A stretch of 8,825 nucleotides of DNA. Source: Anaeromyxobacter dehalogenans (GTDB lineage Bacteria; Myxococcota_A; UBA9042; DTJE01). The stretch covers positions 1 through 8,825 of the forward strand of contig DYKK01000130.1 in assembly GCA_020722625.1 (NCBI GenBank), written 5' to 3'. The notes under the pieces are model-generated. The model saw only the letters and a program-made list of their open reading frames with translations, was not told where the DNA came from and ran no database searches. A program made the translations under genes and the position numbers. Each line of letters starts with the position of its first letter. Within the stretch, counting starts at the first letter, position 1. Positions 1 through 6,844 of the stretch are shown here, one piece after another.

Positions 1-33
1 CCCGGCGGCGAGCGCGGGCGTAGCGCTCGTCAC
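1..33 (-). CDS. Possible start of the next operon gene (partial, unknown)
   Basis: A GTG at 33-31 overlaps the TGA stop of the WalJ-like gene in a GTGA arrangement, and its frame stays open to the window edge (V/M-T-S-A-T-P-A-L-A-A-G). The same kind of 4-bp overlap joins other genes in this operon, which is the main argument for a real start. No strong Shine-Dalgarno sequence is visible upstream. Eleven codons are too few to name a product; ribF, rpsO or pnp often follow truB in other genomes, but nothing here identifies one of them. Confidence 0.35.
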   Translation of the reverse strand, partial: MTSATPALAAG

Positions 34-863
34 ACCCGGATCAGCGGCCCGGGCCCGCGGCGAGGGGCCGCGGCCATCCACGAGACGAGGGCGCCGGCGC
101 GGCCCATGGCCGATCGGACCTCCCCGACGGCGAGGTCCGGGTCGTTGTGGTCGGCGCTCAGGTGGACCAGGAGCACCGAGGACGGGGGCCGCTCGCTCGC
201 GGCCAGGACCCGCCCGAGGAACCGCCCGGCGGCGTCGTTGGACAGGTGGCCCCGGTCGCTTCGGACCCGGGCCTTGTCCAGGGGGTGGCGGCGGCTGCGT
301 CGCAGCCGGTCCTCGTTGTAGTTCGCCTCGATGAGGATGGCGTCCGCGCCCGCGAAATGGGGAAGGAGCCGGTCCGGGGCGCACCCGAGGTCCGTGGCCA
401 CGGTGATCTTGCGGGCCGCGGCCGTCCCGCGCACGACGAACGTGAATCCGTGGGTGGGCACGTCGTGGGGGACCTCGAACGGCGTCACCTCGATGTCGCC
501 CACGAGGTACGTCGCACCCGCGCGAACGGGGACGAGGCGTCCCGGATCGATCAGACGGCCGTTCCCCTCGCACAGGCGGGTCGCGGCGCGCGCCGTTTCC
601 GGTCCCGCGAGGATCGGGACCGCGGCCCCGGCGAACCAGCGAATGGCGGCCCGGTGCAGGTGGTCCGTGTGGGCGTGGCTGACGAGGACCGCCTGGATGT
701 CCTGGACCTCGACCCCGGCCTCGGCCAGGGCGCGCCCCGTGGCCCGGCCCGAGGGAAGCCCCATGTCGAGGACCAGGGTCGCGCGGGCGGACCGGAGCAC
801 GGCCATGTTCCCGCATGACCCGCTCCCGAGGGTCTGGACCGACAGGACGGGCCCGGCGCTCAT
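30..863 (-). CDS. WalJ/YycJ-type metallo-beta-lactamase-fold hydrolase
   Basis: This 277-residue protein is a metallo-beta-lactamase-fold enzyme of the WalJ/YycJ group, whose studied members are DNA exonucleases or metal-dependent hydrolases; the substrate here is not known. The N-terminus has the group's GSGSCGN signature (13-19), an Asp at 33, and the metal-binding motif HAHTDH (63-68). Further likely ligands are H133 (in VPHD) and D158 (in TDLG). The EANYN (179-183), RGHLSN (204-209) and HLSADHN (234-240) blocks are also typical of WalJ. The ATG at 863 was chosen because it overlaps the truB stop as ATGA, follows GGAGG by 7 nt, and leads straight into the first motif. The frame stays open further upstream, but only as a truB shadow. 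In Firmicutes the relative sits beside walRK; here it is the last complete gene visible in a translation operon. No signal peptide is seen, so it should be cytoplasmic. Confidence 0.9.
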   Translation of the reverse strand: MSAGPVLSVQTLGSGSCGNMAVLRSARATLVLDMGLPSGRATGRALAEAGVEVQDIQAVLVSHAHTDHLHRAAIRWFAGAAVPILAGPETARAATRLCEGNGRLIDPGRLVPVRAGATYLVGDIEVTPFEVPHDVPTHGFTFVVRGTAAARKITVATDLGCAPDRLLPHFAGADAILIEANYNEDRLRRSRRHPLDKARVRSDRGHLSNDAAGRFLGRVLAASERPPSSVLLVHLSADHNDPDLAVGEVRSAMGRAGALVSWMAAAPRRGPGPLIRV

Positions 864-1579
864 CCGTCGTCCTCCAGCCCCGCGCCCACCGCGCGCAGGT
901 TCCGCAAGACCTCCGCGGCCCCTCCCGCCTGGAGACGCCACCAGGGCACGGCGTCCTCGACCCGAAACCCCGCGACCCGCAGCCGGCGCAAGGCCACCAG
1001 ATGGCCCAGGGACCCCGCGGCCCGCGCGAGGTCGCGGCCCAGGACGCGCATGTACGCCCCCTTGCCGCACGTCACGGCGAACACCGCGTCCGGGGGCAGG
1101 TACTCCAGCAGGTCCAGGCGGTCAATGCGCACGCGCAGCGGGGGCTTGTGGACCGCGATCCCGCGCCGCGCGTACCAGTACAGGGGGCGGCCCCGGTGCT
1201 TGAGGGCCGAGAAGGCCGGGGCCTCCTGGACGACCTCCCCGACGAACCGCCCGAGCACGGACTCGATCCGCTCCGGCGAGGGCCACGGGGCCCCCGCGGC
1301 CCCGGCGACGCGCCCGCACCAGTCGCCCGTGTCCGTCTCGCACCCGAAGCGCAGGGTCATCCGGTATTCCTTGTCCCCGCCGAGGAGCCGCGACGCCTCC
1401 CGGGTGACGCGGCGGCCGACCAGGACCGGCAGGAGCCCCGTCGCGAACGGGTCCAGGGTCCCGCCGTGCCCGACGGTGCCCCCGCCGAGCCACCGGCGCA
1501 CGACCTCCACCACCCGGAACGACGTCAGGCCCTCGGGCTTGTCCACCAGGAGGAGCCCTTCCGGGGATCCGGTCCTCAC
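860..1579 (-). CDS. truB: tRNA pseudouridine-55 synthase TruB, short form
   Basis: TruB converts U55 of the tRNA T-loop to pseudouridine and can also act as a tRNA folding chaperone. The protein has 239 residues. It opens with LLLVDKPEGLTS (9-20) and has the catalytic motif GGTLDPFATGLLP with the nucleophile Asp43. DKEYRMTLRFG, QEAPAFSALK.G.PLYWYAR.G and CGKGAYMRVLGRDL follow in the usual order, as does the LRRLRVAGF block. The length matches the catalytic core only; many bacterial TruBs have about 290-310 residues with a C-terminal RNA-binding domain that is missing here. The segment before GTLDP reads GHGG where GHTG is usual. The GTG start overlaps the rbfA stop as GTGA, and GGAGG lies 10 nt upstream. 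Longer upstream frames give only Arg/Gly-rich shadow sequence. The stop overlaps the WalJ-like gene as ATGA. Confidence 0.95.
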   Translation of the reverse strand: MRTGSPEGLLLVDKPEGLTSFRVVEVVRRWLGGGTVGHGGTLDPFATGLLPVLVGRRVTREASRLLGGDKEYRMTLRFGCETDTGDWCGRVAGAAGAPWPSPERIESVLGRFVGEVVQEAPAFSALKHRGRPLYWYARRGIAVHKPPLRVRIDRLDLLEYLPPDAVFAVTCGKGAYMRVLGRDLARAAGSLGHLVALRRLRVAGFRVEDAVPWWRLQAGGAAEVLRNLRAVGAGLEDDG

Positions 1580-1935
1580 GACGACCCGTCCTCCCGGCGG
1601 ACCTTCTCGATCAGGGCCTCCACGGCCGCGACCTGTTCCGGGAGGTCGTCGTGGAAGAACTCGAGCCTCGGTGTCCGCAGCAGGCGCACCCGCGCGCCGA
1701 CCTCGTGCCGCAGGAACCCCGCGCACGCCCGCAGGCCGTCCATCACCTCGGCCCTCGCCGCCCCCTCCCGCAGCGTCCGGACATACACGCGGCACAGGGC
1801 CAGGTCCGCGGTGACGTGGACCCTCGTCACGACCACTCCCTGCACGCGCGGGTCGCGCACGGAGAACAGGAGGAGTTCGGAGAGGGTCTCCTTCAGGAGG
1901 CTCGCCACGCGGTCCGTTCGTCGAAACGCCTTCAT
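1576..1935 (-). CDS. rbfA: Ribosome-binding factor A (RbfA)
   Basis: RbfA is a small KH-fold protein that binds the maturing 30S subunit and helps finish the 5' end of 16S rRNA. The 119-residue product has the family pattern: MKAFRRTDRVASLLKETLSE at the start, DPRVQGVVVTRVHVTADL in the middle, then a segment around GFLRHEV..RVRLLRTPRLEFFHDD and a closing helix. The length is normal for the family. Two starts are possible. The ATG at 1935 begins right at the conserved RTDRVA segment and has GGTGAG 7 nt upstream. The GTG at 1947 adds four residues and overlaps the DUF503 stop as GTGA, as at other junctions in this operon. I prefer the ATG, but the GTG could also be used. The 3' end overlaps truB by 4 bp. 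Confidence 0.92.
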   Translation of the reverse strand: MKAFRRTDRVASLLKETLSELLLFSVRDPRVQGVVVTRVHVTADLALCRVYVRTLREGAARAEVMDGLRACAGFLRHEVGARVRLLRTPRLEFFHDDLPEQVAAVEALIEKVRREDGSS

Positions 1936-1943
1936 GGACGGTC

Positions 1944-2234
1944 TCACCGGACGTGGAGGATCTCGTACGAGTGGTCCTCGATGTCCGCGAGGAACAGGCC
2001 TTCGATGTGGTTCACGACCCGGTCTATGACCGAGTTCACGACGCGGTGGTCGTTGCCCACCACCGCGAACCCCACCACGGCGTGGTCGTGGTCGTCCATG
2101 TCCTCGACCTCGGCCACGGCCACGTTGAACTCGGCGCGCACGCGGGCGATGACCCGGCGGACGACGGACCGCTTCCCCTTGAGGGAGGCCCCCTCCGGGA
2201 TCGCGAGCCTCACGCGGCAGACCCCGACGACCAT
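1944..2234 (-). CDS. ylxP: DUF503 / YlxP family protein
   Basis: This 96-residue protein belongs to DUF503, named YlxP in Bacillus, a small family that keeps company with nusA-infB-rbfA in many bacteria. Its biochemical role is not established. Family marks visible here are the N-terminal MVVGVCRVRLAIPEGASLK, the K-K-R run (SLKGKRSVVRRV), FNVAVAEVEDMD, and a Gly-Val-Asn/Asp stretch (VVGNDHRVV). The ATG lies 16 nt after the infB stop, preceded by a G-run (TGGGGGG) rather than a good Shine-Dalgarno, so it may depend on translation of infB. The stop overlaps an alternative GTG start of rbfA. The protein has a high share of Asp and His in the middle (DMDDHDH). No membrane segment or signal is seen. 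Confidence 0.9.
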   Translation of the reverse strand: MVVGVCRVRLAIPEGASLKGKRSVVRRVIARVRAEFNVAVAEVEDMDDHDHAVVGFAVVGNDHRVVNSVIDRVVNHIEGLFLADIEDHSYEILHVR

Positions 2235-2250
2235 GAGGCGTCGCCCCCCA

Positions 2251-4734
2251 TCACGCAGGCATCGGGATGGACTCGCGCACGGTCTCGAATTCGTAGAACT
2301 CGAGGCGGTCGCCGACCTCGATGTTCTCGAAGCCCTCGACCGCGACCCCGCACTCGAGCCCCTGCTTGACCTCGCGCACGTCGTCCTTGAAGTGCTTCAG
2401 CGAGGCGAGGCGGCCCTCGAACACGACCTCGCTGCCCCGCAGGACCTTGACCTCGGCGCTGCGCAGGACCCGACCCCACGTCACGGCCGCCCCGGCCACG
2501 CGCCCCACCTTCGACACGTGGAAGACCTGCCGCACCTCGGCCTTGCCCGCGAGCCTCGCGACCTTCTTGGGCTCGAGCAGGCCCTCCATCGCCTTGCGCA
2601 GGTCCTCGATCAGTTCATAGATCACCGTGTACCGCCGGATGTCCACGCGCTCCTGGTCCGCGAGCGTCGCGGCCTTGGGGTCCACCCCGACGTTGAAGCC
2701 CACGATGACCGCGTCCGAGGCCATGGCCAGGTTCACGTCGCTCTCGCTGACGGCCCCGACCGCGCTGTGGATGACCTTGAGGTTGATCTCCGGGTGCTTC
2801 AGTTTGCCCAGGCTGTCGAGGAGCGCCCCCAGGGATCCCTGGACGTCCGCGCGAAGAATGACCTTCAGGTCGCGCGCCCCCCCGGACTGCGCCATCTTGT
2901 AGAAGTCCTCGAGCGACACGCGGGAAGCGGCCCGCGCGGTCCGCGCCTTGCGAATCTGCTCGAGTTGCCAGTCCGCGATCTCCTTGGCCTTCTTGTCGTC
3001 CGGTAGCACGACGAAGAGGTCGCCGGCGTCGGGGACCATGTCGATCCCGGCCACGAGCACCGGGGTGACCGGCCGGGCTTCCTGGATGGGACGGCCCTGG
3101 TCGTCCGTCATCCGCCGGACGTGGCCGTGGGCCAGGCCCGCGATGACGACGTCCCCCGCGCGCAGGGTTCCGGCCTGCACGAGCACGGTCGCGAGGGGCC
3201 CGACCTGCCGGTCCAGCCGCGCCTCGATCACGATCCCCCGCCCCGGCTTGTCCGGGTTGGCCTTGAGGTCCATGACCTGCGACTGGAGCAGGATCATGTC
3301 CAGGAGGTTCTCGATCCCCTGGCCCTTCTTGGCCGAGATCTCGCAGAAGATGTTCTGGCCGCCCCATTCCTCGGGGATCAGACCGTGTTCGGCCAGTTCC
3401 TTCCGGACCCGGTCCACGTTGGCCTCGGGCTTGTCAATCTTGTTGATGGCCACCAGGATGGGCGCCCCCGCGTCCCGGGCGTGGGCGATGGCCTCGATGG
3501 TCTGCGCCTTGACCCCGTCGTCCGCCGCGACGACCAGGACCACCACGTCCGTGACCCGAGCCCCCCGCGCCCGCATGGCCGTGAATGCCTCGTGCCCCGG
3601 GGTGTCCAGGAACACGATGTCCCCGGCGGGCAGGCTGACCTTGTAGGCCCCGATGTGCTGAGTGATGCCGCCGGCCTCGCTCTCGGCCACGCGCGACTTT
3701 CGAATCCGGTCCAGGAGCGTGGTCTTGCCGTGGTCCACGTGCCCCATGATGGTGACCACGGGGGGCCTCGCCCGCAAGGTCTCGGGTTCGTCCGGGGACT
3801 CCTTCAGGAACTCGGCCGGGTCGAACCCCACCTTCTCGACCGTGAAGCCATATTCCGACGCCACGATGCCGGCCGTGTCCAGGTCAATGGGCTGGGTCAC
3901 CCCGACCATGACCCCCATCCCCATGAGTTTCTTCACCAGGTCGCCGGCCTTGATGCCCATGTGCCGGGCCAGTTCCGAGACCTGGATGACCTCGCCCTCG
4001 ATGCGGATCACGCGCTTCTGCTCCTTCGGGAGGGTGATGGGCGTCGGCCTGGACTTGCGGCCGCGCTGCACCGTCTTCCGCCGCCGCGCGGGCTGGCGGG
4101 TCGGGGCGCGCTCGACCTCGTCGTCCGGGCCGTGCATCAGGTCGCGCAGCGAGATCACGTCCCGGCGGCGGTCATACACCAGCCGGCGGACCTTGGCCTG
4201 GCGGTCCGGGGCCTCCGGCCGGAGGGGGGGCACGACCTTCTTCGGGCCGGGACCGGCTTCGGTCGCCGGACGGGCGGTCGTCGTCGCGGTCTCCTGGCCC
4301 TGGGGTGCGGGTTCGGGACTCGACTCGGCCTGCGCGGCGGGCGCGGCCTCCTGCGGGGCGCCCTCGGCGGGTTCGGGCGCCGGGGTCGGCTCGGCGGGAG
4401 GCTCGGGAGGCGCGGATTCCGCCACGGCGGACGCGGCGGCCGCGGGCGCCTCTTCGGCCGGGGGAGGCGCGGGCTCGGGCTCGGGGGAGACGGCCGGGGT
4501 CGTGGCGACGCGCCTCCGCACGACGCGGCCCCCTGCCATGCGCTTCACCTCCACGTCGCCGGGCCTGGGGGTGCTGAACAACTTGCGTGCGCGGTCCTCT
4601 TCCTCCTTGGTCAGCGTGATCAGGTGCGCGGGCTGGTCGGTCCGGACGTGGATGCCGGCCTCGGCCAGGCGGGCGAGGACCTGCTTCGATTCGACTCCGA
4701 GTTCCTTCGCGAGTTCATAGATGCGCTTGCCCAT
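2251..4734 (-). CDS. infB: Translation initiation factor IF-2
   Basis: IF2 is the GTPase that brings fMet-tRNA to the 30S subunit and drives subunit joining. The 827-residue protein starts with an IF2_N domain (about 3-55, KRIYELAKELGV). A linker rich in Ala, Pro and Glu follows (about 65-180), then a basic Arg/Lys stretch (about 185-240) and a second IF2_N domain (about 240-300). The GTPase domain shows G1 GHVDHGKT (331-338), G2 GGITQHIGA (from about 353), G3 DTPGH (377-381), G4 NKID (431-434) and G5 SAK (467-469). The domains II, III and C follow without a break to a normal end. The ATG at 4734 was chosen because GAGGTGA lies 5 nt upstream; GTG codons at 4737 and 4743 are alternatives. The start lies inside the end of ylxR (20-bp overlap). 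Confidence 0.98.
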   Translation of the reverse strand: MGKRIYELAKELGVESKQVLARLAEAGIHVRTDQPAHLITLTKEEEDRARKLFSTPRPGDVEVKRMAGGRVVRRRVATTPAVSPEPEPAPPPAEEAPAAAASAVAESAPPEPPAEPTPAPEPAEGAPQEAAPAAQAESSPEPAPQGQETATTTARPATEAGPGPKKVVPPLRPEAPDRQAKVRRLVYDRRRDVISLRDLMHGPDDEVERAPTRQPARRRKTVQRGRKSRPTPITLPKEQKRVIRIEGEVIQVSELARHMGIKAGDLVKKLMGMGVMVGVTQPIDLDTAGIVASEYGFTVEKVGFDPAEFLKESPDEPETLRARPPVVTIMGHVDHGKTTLLDRIRKSRVAESEAGGITQHIGAYKVSLPAGDIVFLDTPGHEAFTAMRARGARVTDVVVLVVAADDGVKAQTIEAIAHARDAGAPILVAINKIDKPEANVDRVRKELAEHGLIPEEWGGQNIFCEISAKKGQGIENLLDMILLQSQVMDLKANPDKPGRGIVIEARLDRQVGPLATVLVQAGTLRAGDVVIAGLAHGHVRRMTDDQGRPIQEARPVTPVLVAGIDMVPDAGDLFVVLPDDKKAKEIADWQLEQIRKARTARAASRVSLEDFYKMAQSGGARDLKVILRADVQGSLGALLDSLGKLKHPEINLKVIHSAVGAVSESDVNLAMASDAVIVGFNVGVDPKAATLADQERVDIRRYTVIYELIEDLRKAMEGLLEPKKVARLAGKAEVRQVFHVSKVGRVAGAAVTWGRVLRSAEVKVLRGSEVVFEGRLASLKHFKDDVREVKQGLECGVAVEGFENIEVGDRLEFYEFETVRESIPMPA

Positions 4735-5017
4735 CACCGTCACCTCGCGCCAAGTCCCTCAGAAGTCCTGCGGTCTCCGCGGACAGGGTCCAGCCCGCGC
4801 CCGCCCGCGGCGCCCTGGCCGGAATCCCGCGTTTCGTCACCCGATCCACGCAGGTCCTCGTCGGGCACAGGTAGGCCCCGCGCCCTCCAAGCCTTTTTTG
4901 CTCGTCCACGACCACGCCGGCCCCGTCCAGCCGCGCCAGGCGTATCAAGGTATCGCGCGGCCGCGTCGCACCGCAAGCCACGCACCTTCGGAACGGGATG
5001 TGCCCCTTGCGGCTCAA
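4715..5017 (-). CDS. ylxR: YlxR / RnpM family RNA-binding protein
   Basis: YlxR is a small protein encoded between nusA and infB in many bacteria. In Bacillus it is called RnpM and modulates RNase P by binding its RNA. The 100-residue product has the family motif RRCVACGATRPRDTLIRL (10-27) and the GRGAYLCPTRTC block (45-56). Its four cysteines (C12, C15, C51, C56) could bind a metal, which is an inference. The C-terminal third is longer and more basic than the core, ending in a small acidic helix. The start is TTG at 5017, overlapping the nusA stop as TTGA. No other start in this frame keeps the first motif whole, and a strong ribosome-binding site supports this choice. The 3' end runs 20 bp into infB. 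Confidence 0.92.
   Translation of the reverse strand: MSRKGHIPFRRCVACGATRPRDTLIRLARLDGAGVVVDEQKRLGGRGAYLCPTRTCVDRVTKRGIPARAPRAGAGWTLSAETAGLLRDLARGDGDGQAHL
4740..4746 (-). promoter_or_regulatory. Ribosome-binding site that decides the infB start
   Basis: The minus strand reads GAGGTGA, 5 nt before the ATG at 4734, inside the ylxR coding sequence. It favours this ATG over the in-frame GTG codons at 4737 and 4743, which lie at or within the site itself. Confidence 0.7.
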
Positions 5018-6627
5018 CCGAACGACACCTCCTCGGGTTCCCCGGACGGGGCGGCTGCCTCGTTCTCGCCCGGAGCGCCCTCGTCTCCGCGGTCGGACGG
5101 CGCGGGCGGTTCCTCGGGACCGGCCTCGCCGAGGCCCTCCCCGGGCGACTCCGCCTCCGGTGACGCGGGGCCCTCTTTCGGCTCCCCGGTCACCTCCCCG
5201 GCCGGCGGGGTCGCCTCCCCGGCCGGCGGGGTCGCCTCCACGGCCGCCGCGACCTCGACCGGCGGCGTCTGCGCGGCGGCGGCCGCCGCCGCCTCGGCCT
5301 CGACCTTGAGCCGGGCCTTCAGTTCGTAGGCCACCTGCTGGATCGCCTGGGCCCTCTCCATCGTCATTCCGGGGATCGCGGCCAGTTCCATCTCGTCCGC
5401 GTTCAGCAGGTTCTCGGGCGAGTGATATCCCAGCTTGAACAGGTACTCGACCATGCTCTCGTCGAGGCCCTCGACCCCGACGAGCACTTCCTTCAGCCGC
5501 GTCTTCAGTTCCGCGATGCGGCCCTCGCCGTGGATCTCGATGTTCCAGCCGAGCAGTTTGCTCGCGAGTTTGACGTTCTGGCCCCGGCGGCCGATCGCCA
5601 GCGACAACTGGTCGTCGGCCACGATCAGCTCGATCTGCTGGTTGTTCTCGTCAATCAGGACGCGCTGGACCGCGGCCGGGGCGATGGCGGCGCACACGTA
5701 TCGCGCCAGGTCCATCGAGAACGGGATGATGTCAATCTTCTCGCCCCGGAGTTCCTGGACCACGGCCTGGACGCGCGACCCCTTCATCCCGACGCACGCC
5801 CCCACGGGGTCCACGTCGGAGTCGGTCGAGGTGACGGCGAGTTTCGTGCGCTCTCCGGGTTCGCGGGCCACGCCCACGATCTTGACGATCCCCTCGTAGA
5901 TCTCAGGGACTTCCTTTTCAAACAACTTCACGACAAAACGTGGGTCGGTCCTCGACAGGATGATCTGGTGGGTCCGGGCCTCGCGGTTGACCTCCTTGAC
6001 GTAGGCCTGCACGCGGTCCCCCGGCCGGTACGACTCGCGCGGGCACTGTTCGCGGAAGGGGAGGATGGCCTCGGCCTTCCCGAGGTCCACGATCACGCTC
6101 CCCTTCTCGAAGCGGCGGGCCACGCCGCTCACGAGGTCGCCCTGGCGGTCCTTGTATTCGTCGAACACGAGGGCGCGCTCGGCCTCCTGGACCTTCTGCA
6201 TGATGACGTGCTTGGCGGTCTGGGCCGCGATGCGGCCGAAGGACTTGCGGTACGTCTTCAGGCCGAGGATGTCCCCGTACTTGAGGTCCTCCTCTCGCGC
6301 CTTGTCCTTGTCGGCCTCGAGGTAGAAGATCTGGAAGCCGAGTTCATCGCCGGGCTGCGCGTCGGGGTCCACGCGGTGCGCGTCGTCCAGCGACAACTCC
6401 GTCATGGGGTTCGCGACCTCGTCCATGACGGTCAGGTACTGGAACAACTCGACCTGGCCGGTTTCTTCGTTGAAGGTGGCCTCGAGGGTGCGTTCCTCGC
6501 CGAAGACCTTCTTGGCCGCCTTGAGGATGGCCTCCTCGAGCGCCTGAACGAACACCTGCCGCGGGATGCCCTTCTCGCGGCTGACGATGTCAATGACATC
6601 CGACCAGTTGGGATTCTCGCCCGCCAT
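5014..6627 (-). CDS. nusA: Transcription termination/antitermination factor NusA
   Basis: NusA binds RNA polymerase and nascent RNA and controls pausing, termination and antitermination. The 537-residue protein has the N-terminal polymerase-binding domain (about 1-150), an S1 domain (about 160-225), and two KH domains. The first KH carries GACVGMKGSRV near 274 and the second AIGRRGQN near 343. A helix-hairpin-helix segment follows (about 385-445, with LDESMVEYLFKLGY and IPGM). After it comes a poly-Ala run and a roughly 90-residue acidic tail rich in Ala, Pro, Glu and Gly, with a short tandem repeat. A single helical C-terminal module plus such a tail differs from the two acidic repeats of E. 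coli NusA. The ATG at 6627 has GGAGGAT 3 nt upstream. No rimP precedes it; a small unknown gene lies 217 bp upstream. Confidence 0.98.
   Translation of the reverse strand: MAGENPNWSDVIDIVSREKGIPRQVFVQALEEAILKAAKKVFGEERTLEATFNEETGQVELFQYLTVMDEVANPMTELSLDDAHRVDPDAQPGDELGFQIFYLEADKDKAREEDLKYGDILGLKTYRKSFGRIAAQTAKHVIMQKVQEAERALVFDEYKDRQGDLVSGVARRFEKGSVIVDLGKAEAILPFREQCPRESYRPGDRVQAYVKEVNREARTHQIILSRTDPRFVVKLFEKEVPEIYEGIVKIVGVAREPGERTKLAVTSTDSDVDPVGACVGMKGSRVQAVVQELRGEKIDIIPFSMDLARYVCAAIAPAAVQRVLIDENNQQIELIVADDQLSLAIGRRGQNVKLASKLLGWNIEIHGEGRIAELKTRLKEVLVGVEGLDESMVEYLFKLGYHSPENLLNADEMELAAIPGMTMERAQAIQQVAYELKARLKVEAEAAAAAAAQTPPVEVAAAVEATPPAGEATPPAGEVTGEPKEGPASPEAESPGEGLGEAGPEEPPAPSDRGDEGAPGENEAAAPSGEPEEVSFG
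5026..5034 (-). promoter_or_regulatory. Strong ribosome-binding site for the ylxR TTG start
   Basis: The minus strand reads GAGGAGGTG, nearly the full complement of the 16S rRNA tail, 8 nt before the TTG at 5017. It lies within the last codons of nusA, encoding part of the Glu-Glu-Val near its end. This decides the unusual start codon and suggests ylxR is translated as ribosomes finish nusA. Confidence 0.75.
5193..5234. repeat. Tandem 21-bp repeat in the nusA tail
   Basis: Two perfect 21-bp copies lie head to tail at 5193-5213 and 5214-5234, followed by the first five bases of a third. In the protein they give two copies of a seven-residue unit containing Thr-Pro-Pro-Ala-Gly-Glu, within the acidic NusA tail. 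The period is a multiple of three, so copy number could change without breaking the frame. Confidence 0.9.
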
Positions 6628-6770
6628 CGGATCCTCCGCGCCGTCCTCCGACTTCTCCGCGCGGGCCGGGCCCGACTCGGTCCGATGGGCGCCACGCGAA
6701 CCGGTTGCCGAACCCCATCTGGATGGGAAGTTTCGCCAAGGAGGTTGCGCGGCCGGCCGGTCTTCCGACC

Positions 6771-6786
6771 CTTCGCGGACGCGAAG
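6771..6786. promoter_or_regulatory. Perfect inverted repeat over the predicted nusA start point
   Basis: CTTCGCG, two bases, then CGCGAAG form a perfect 7-2-7 inverted repeat. It overlaps the candidate -10 element and is centred on the predicted transcription start, which is a usual place for a repressor operator. If transcribed from upstream it could instead form a hairpin, though a two-base loop is too tight without opening the inner pair. Its function is inferred from position only. Confidence 0.4.
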
Positions 6787-6813
6787 ACTACCAGATCACG
6801 AATTCGGTTGCAA
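6785..6813 (-). promoter_or_regulatory. nusAp: Candidate sigma70-type promoter for the nusA operon
   Basis: Reading the minus strand, TTGCAA (6813-6808) is separated by exactly 17 bp from TAGTCT (6790-6785). These match the -35 and -10 consensus at 4 of 6 and 3 of 6 positions. The spacer is visibly poorer in G+C than the sequence around it. Transcription would start near 6778, leaving a leader of about 150 nt before the nusA ATG. It lies directly after the stop of the upstream small gene, where an operon promoter would be expected. The match is modest and the call is an inference. Confidence 0.45.
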
Positions 6814-6820
6814 GACCCGG

Positions 6821-6836
6821 GAGGCAGAAAGAGGCA
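6821..6836. repeat. Phased direct repeat upstream of the nusA promoter
   Basis: GAGGCA occurs twice, at 6821-6826 and 6831-6836, exactly 10 bp apart (one helical turn). The repeat begins 8 bp beyond the candidate -35 element. This is a possible activator site; six-base repeats also arise by chance, so the call is weak. Confidence 0.25.
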
Positions 6837-6844
6837 CCATCCTC

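Noticed and set aside
864..1070. N-terminal extension of the WalJ-like protein by 69 residues
   Set aside because: The extension is Arg/Gly-rich shadow of truB; the ATG at 863 has a ribosome-binding site and an ATGA overlap, and starts right before the family motif.
1580..1795. N-terminal extension of TruB into rbfA
   Set aside because: The extra residues look like rbfA read out of frame, while the GTG at 1579 puts LLLVDKP at the expected distance from the start.
331..2029. Overlapping plus-strand open frames opposite the walJ-like, truB and rbfA genes
   Set aside because: Compositionally biased shadows with no recognisable motif, opposite genes with clear catalytic motifs.
3121..5163. Long plus-strand open frame (680 codons) opposite infB and ylxR
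   Set aside because: It lies wholly opposite well-supported genes and has a His/Asp/Gly/Arg-rich shadow composition expected in GC-rich DNA; no family is recognisable.
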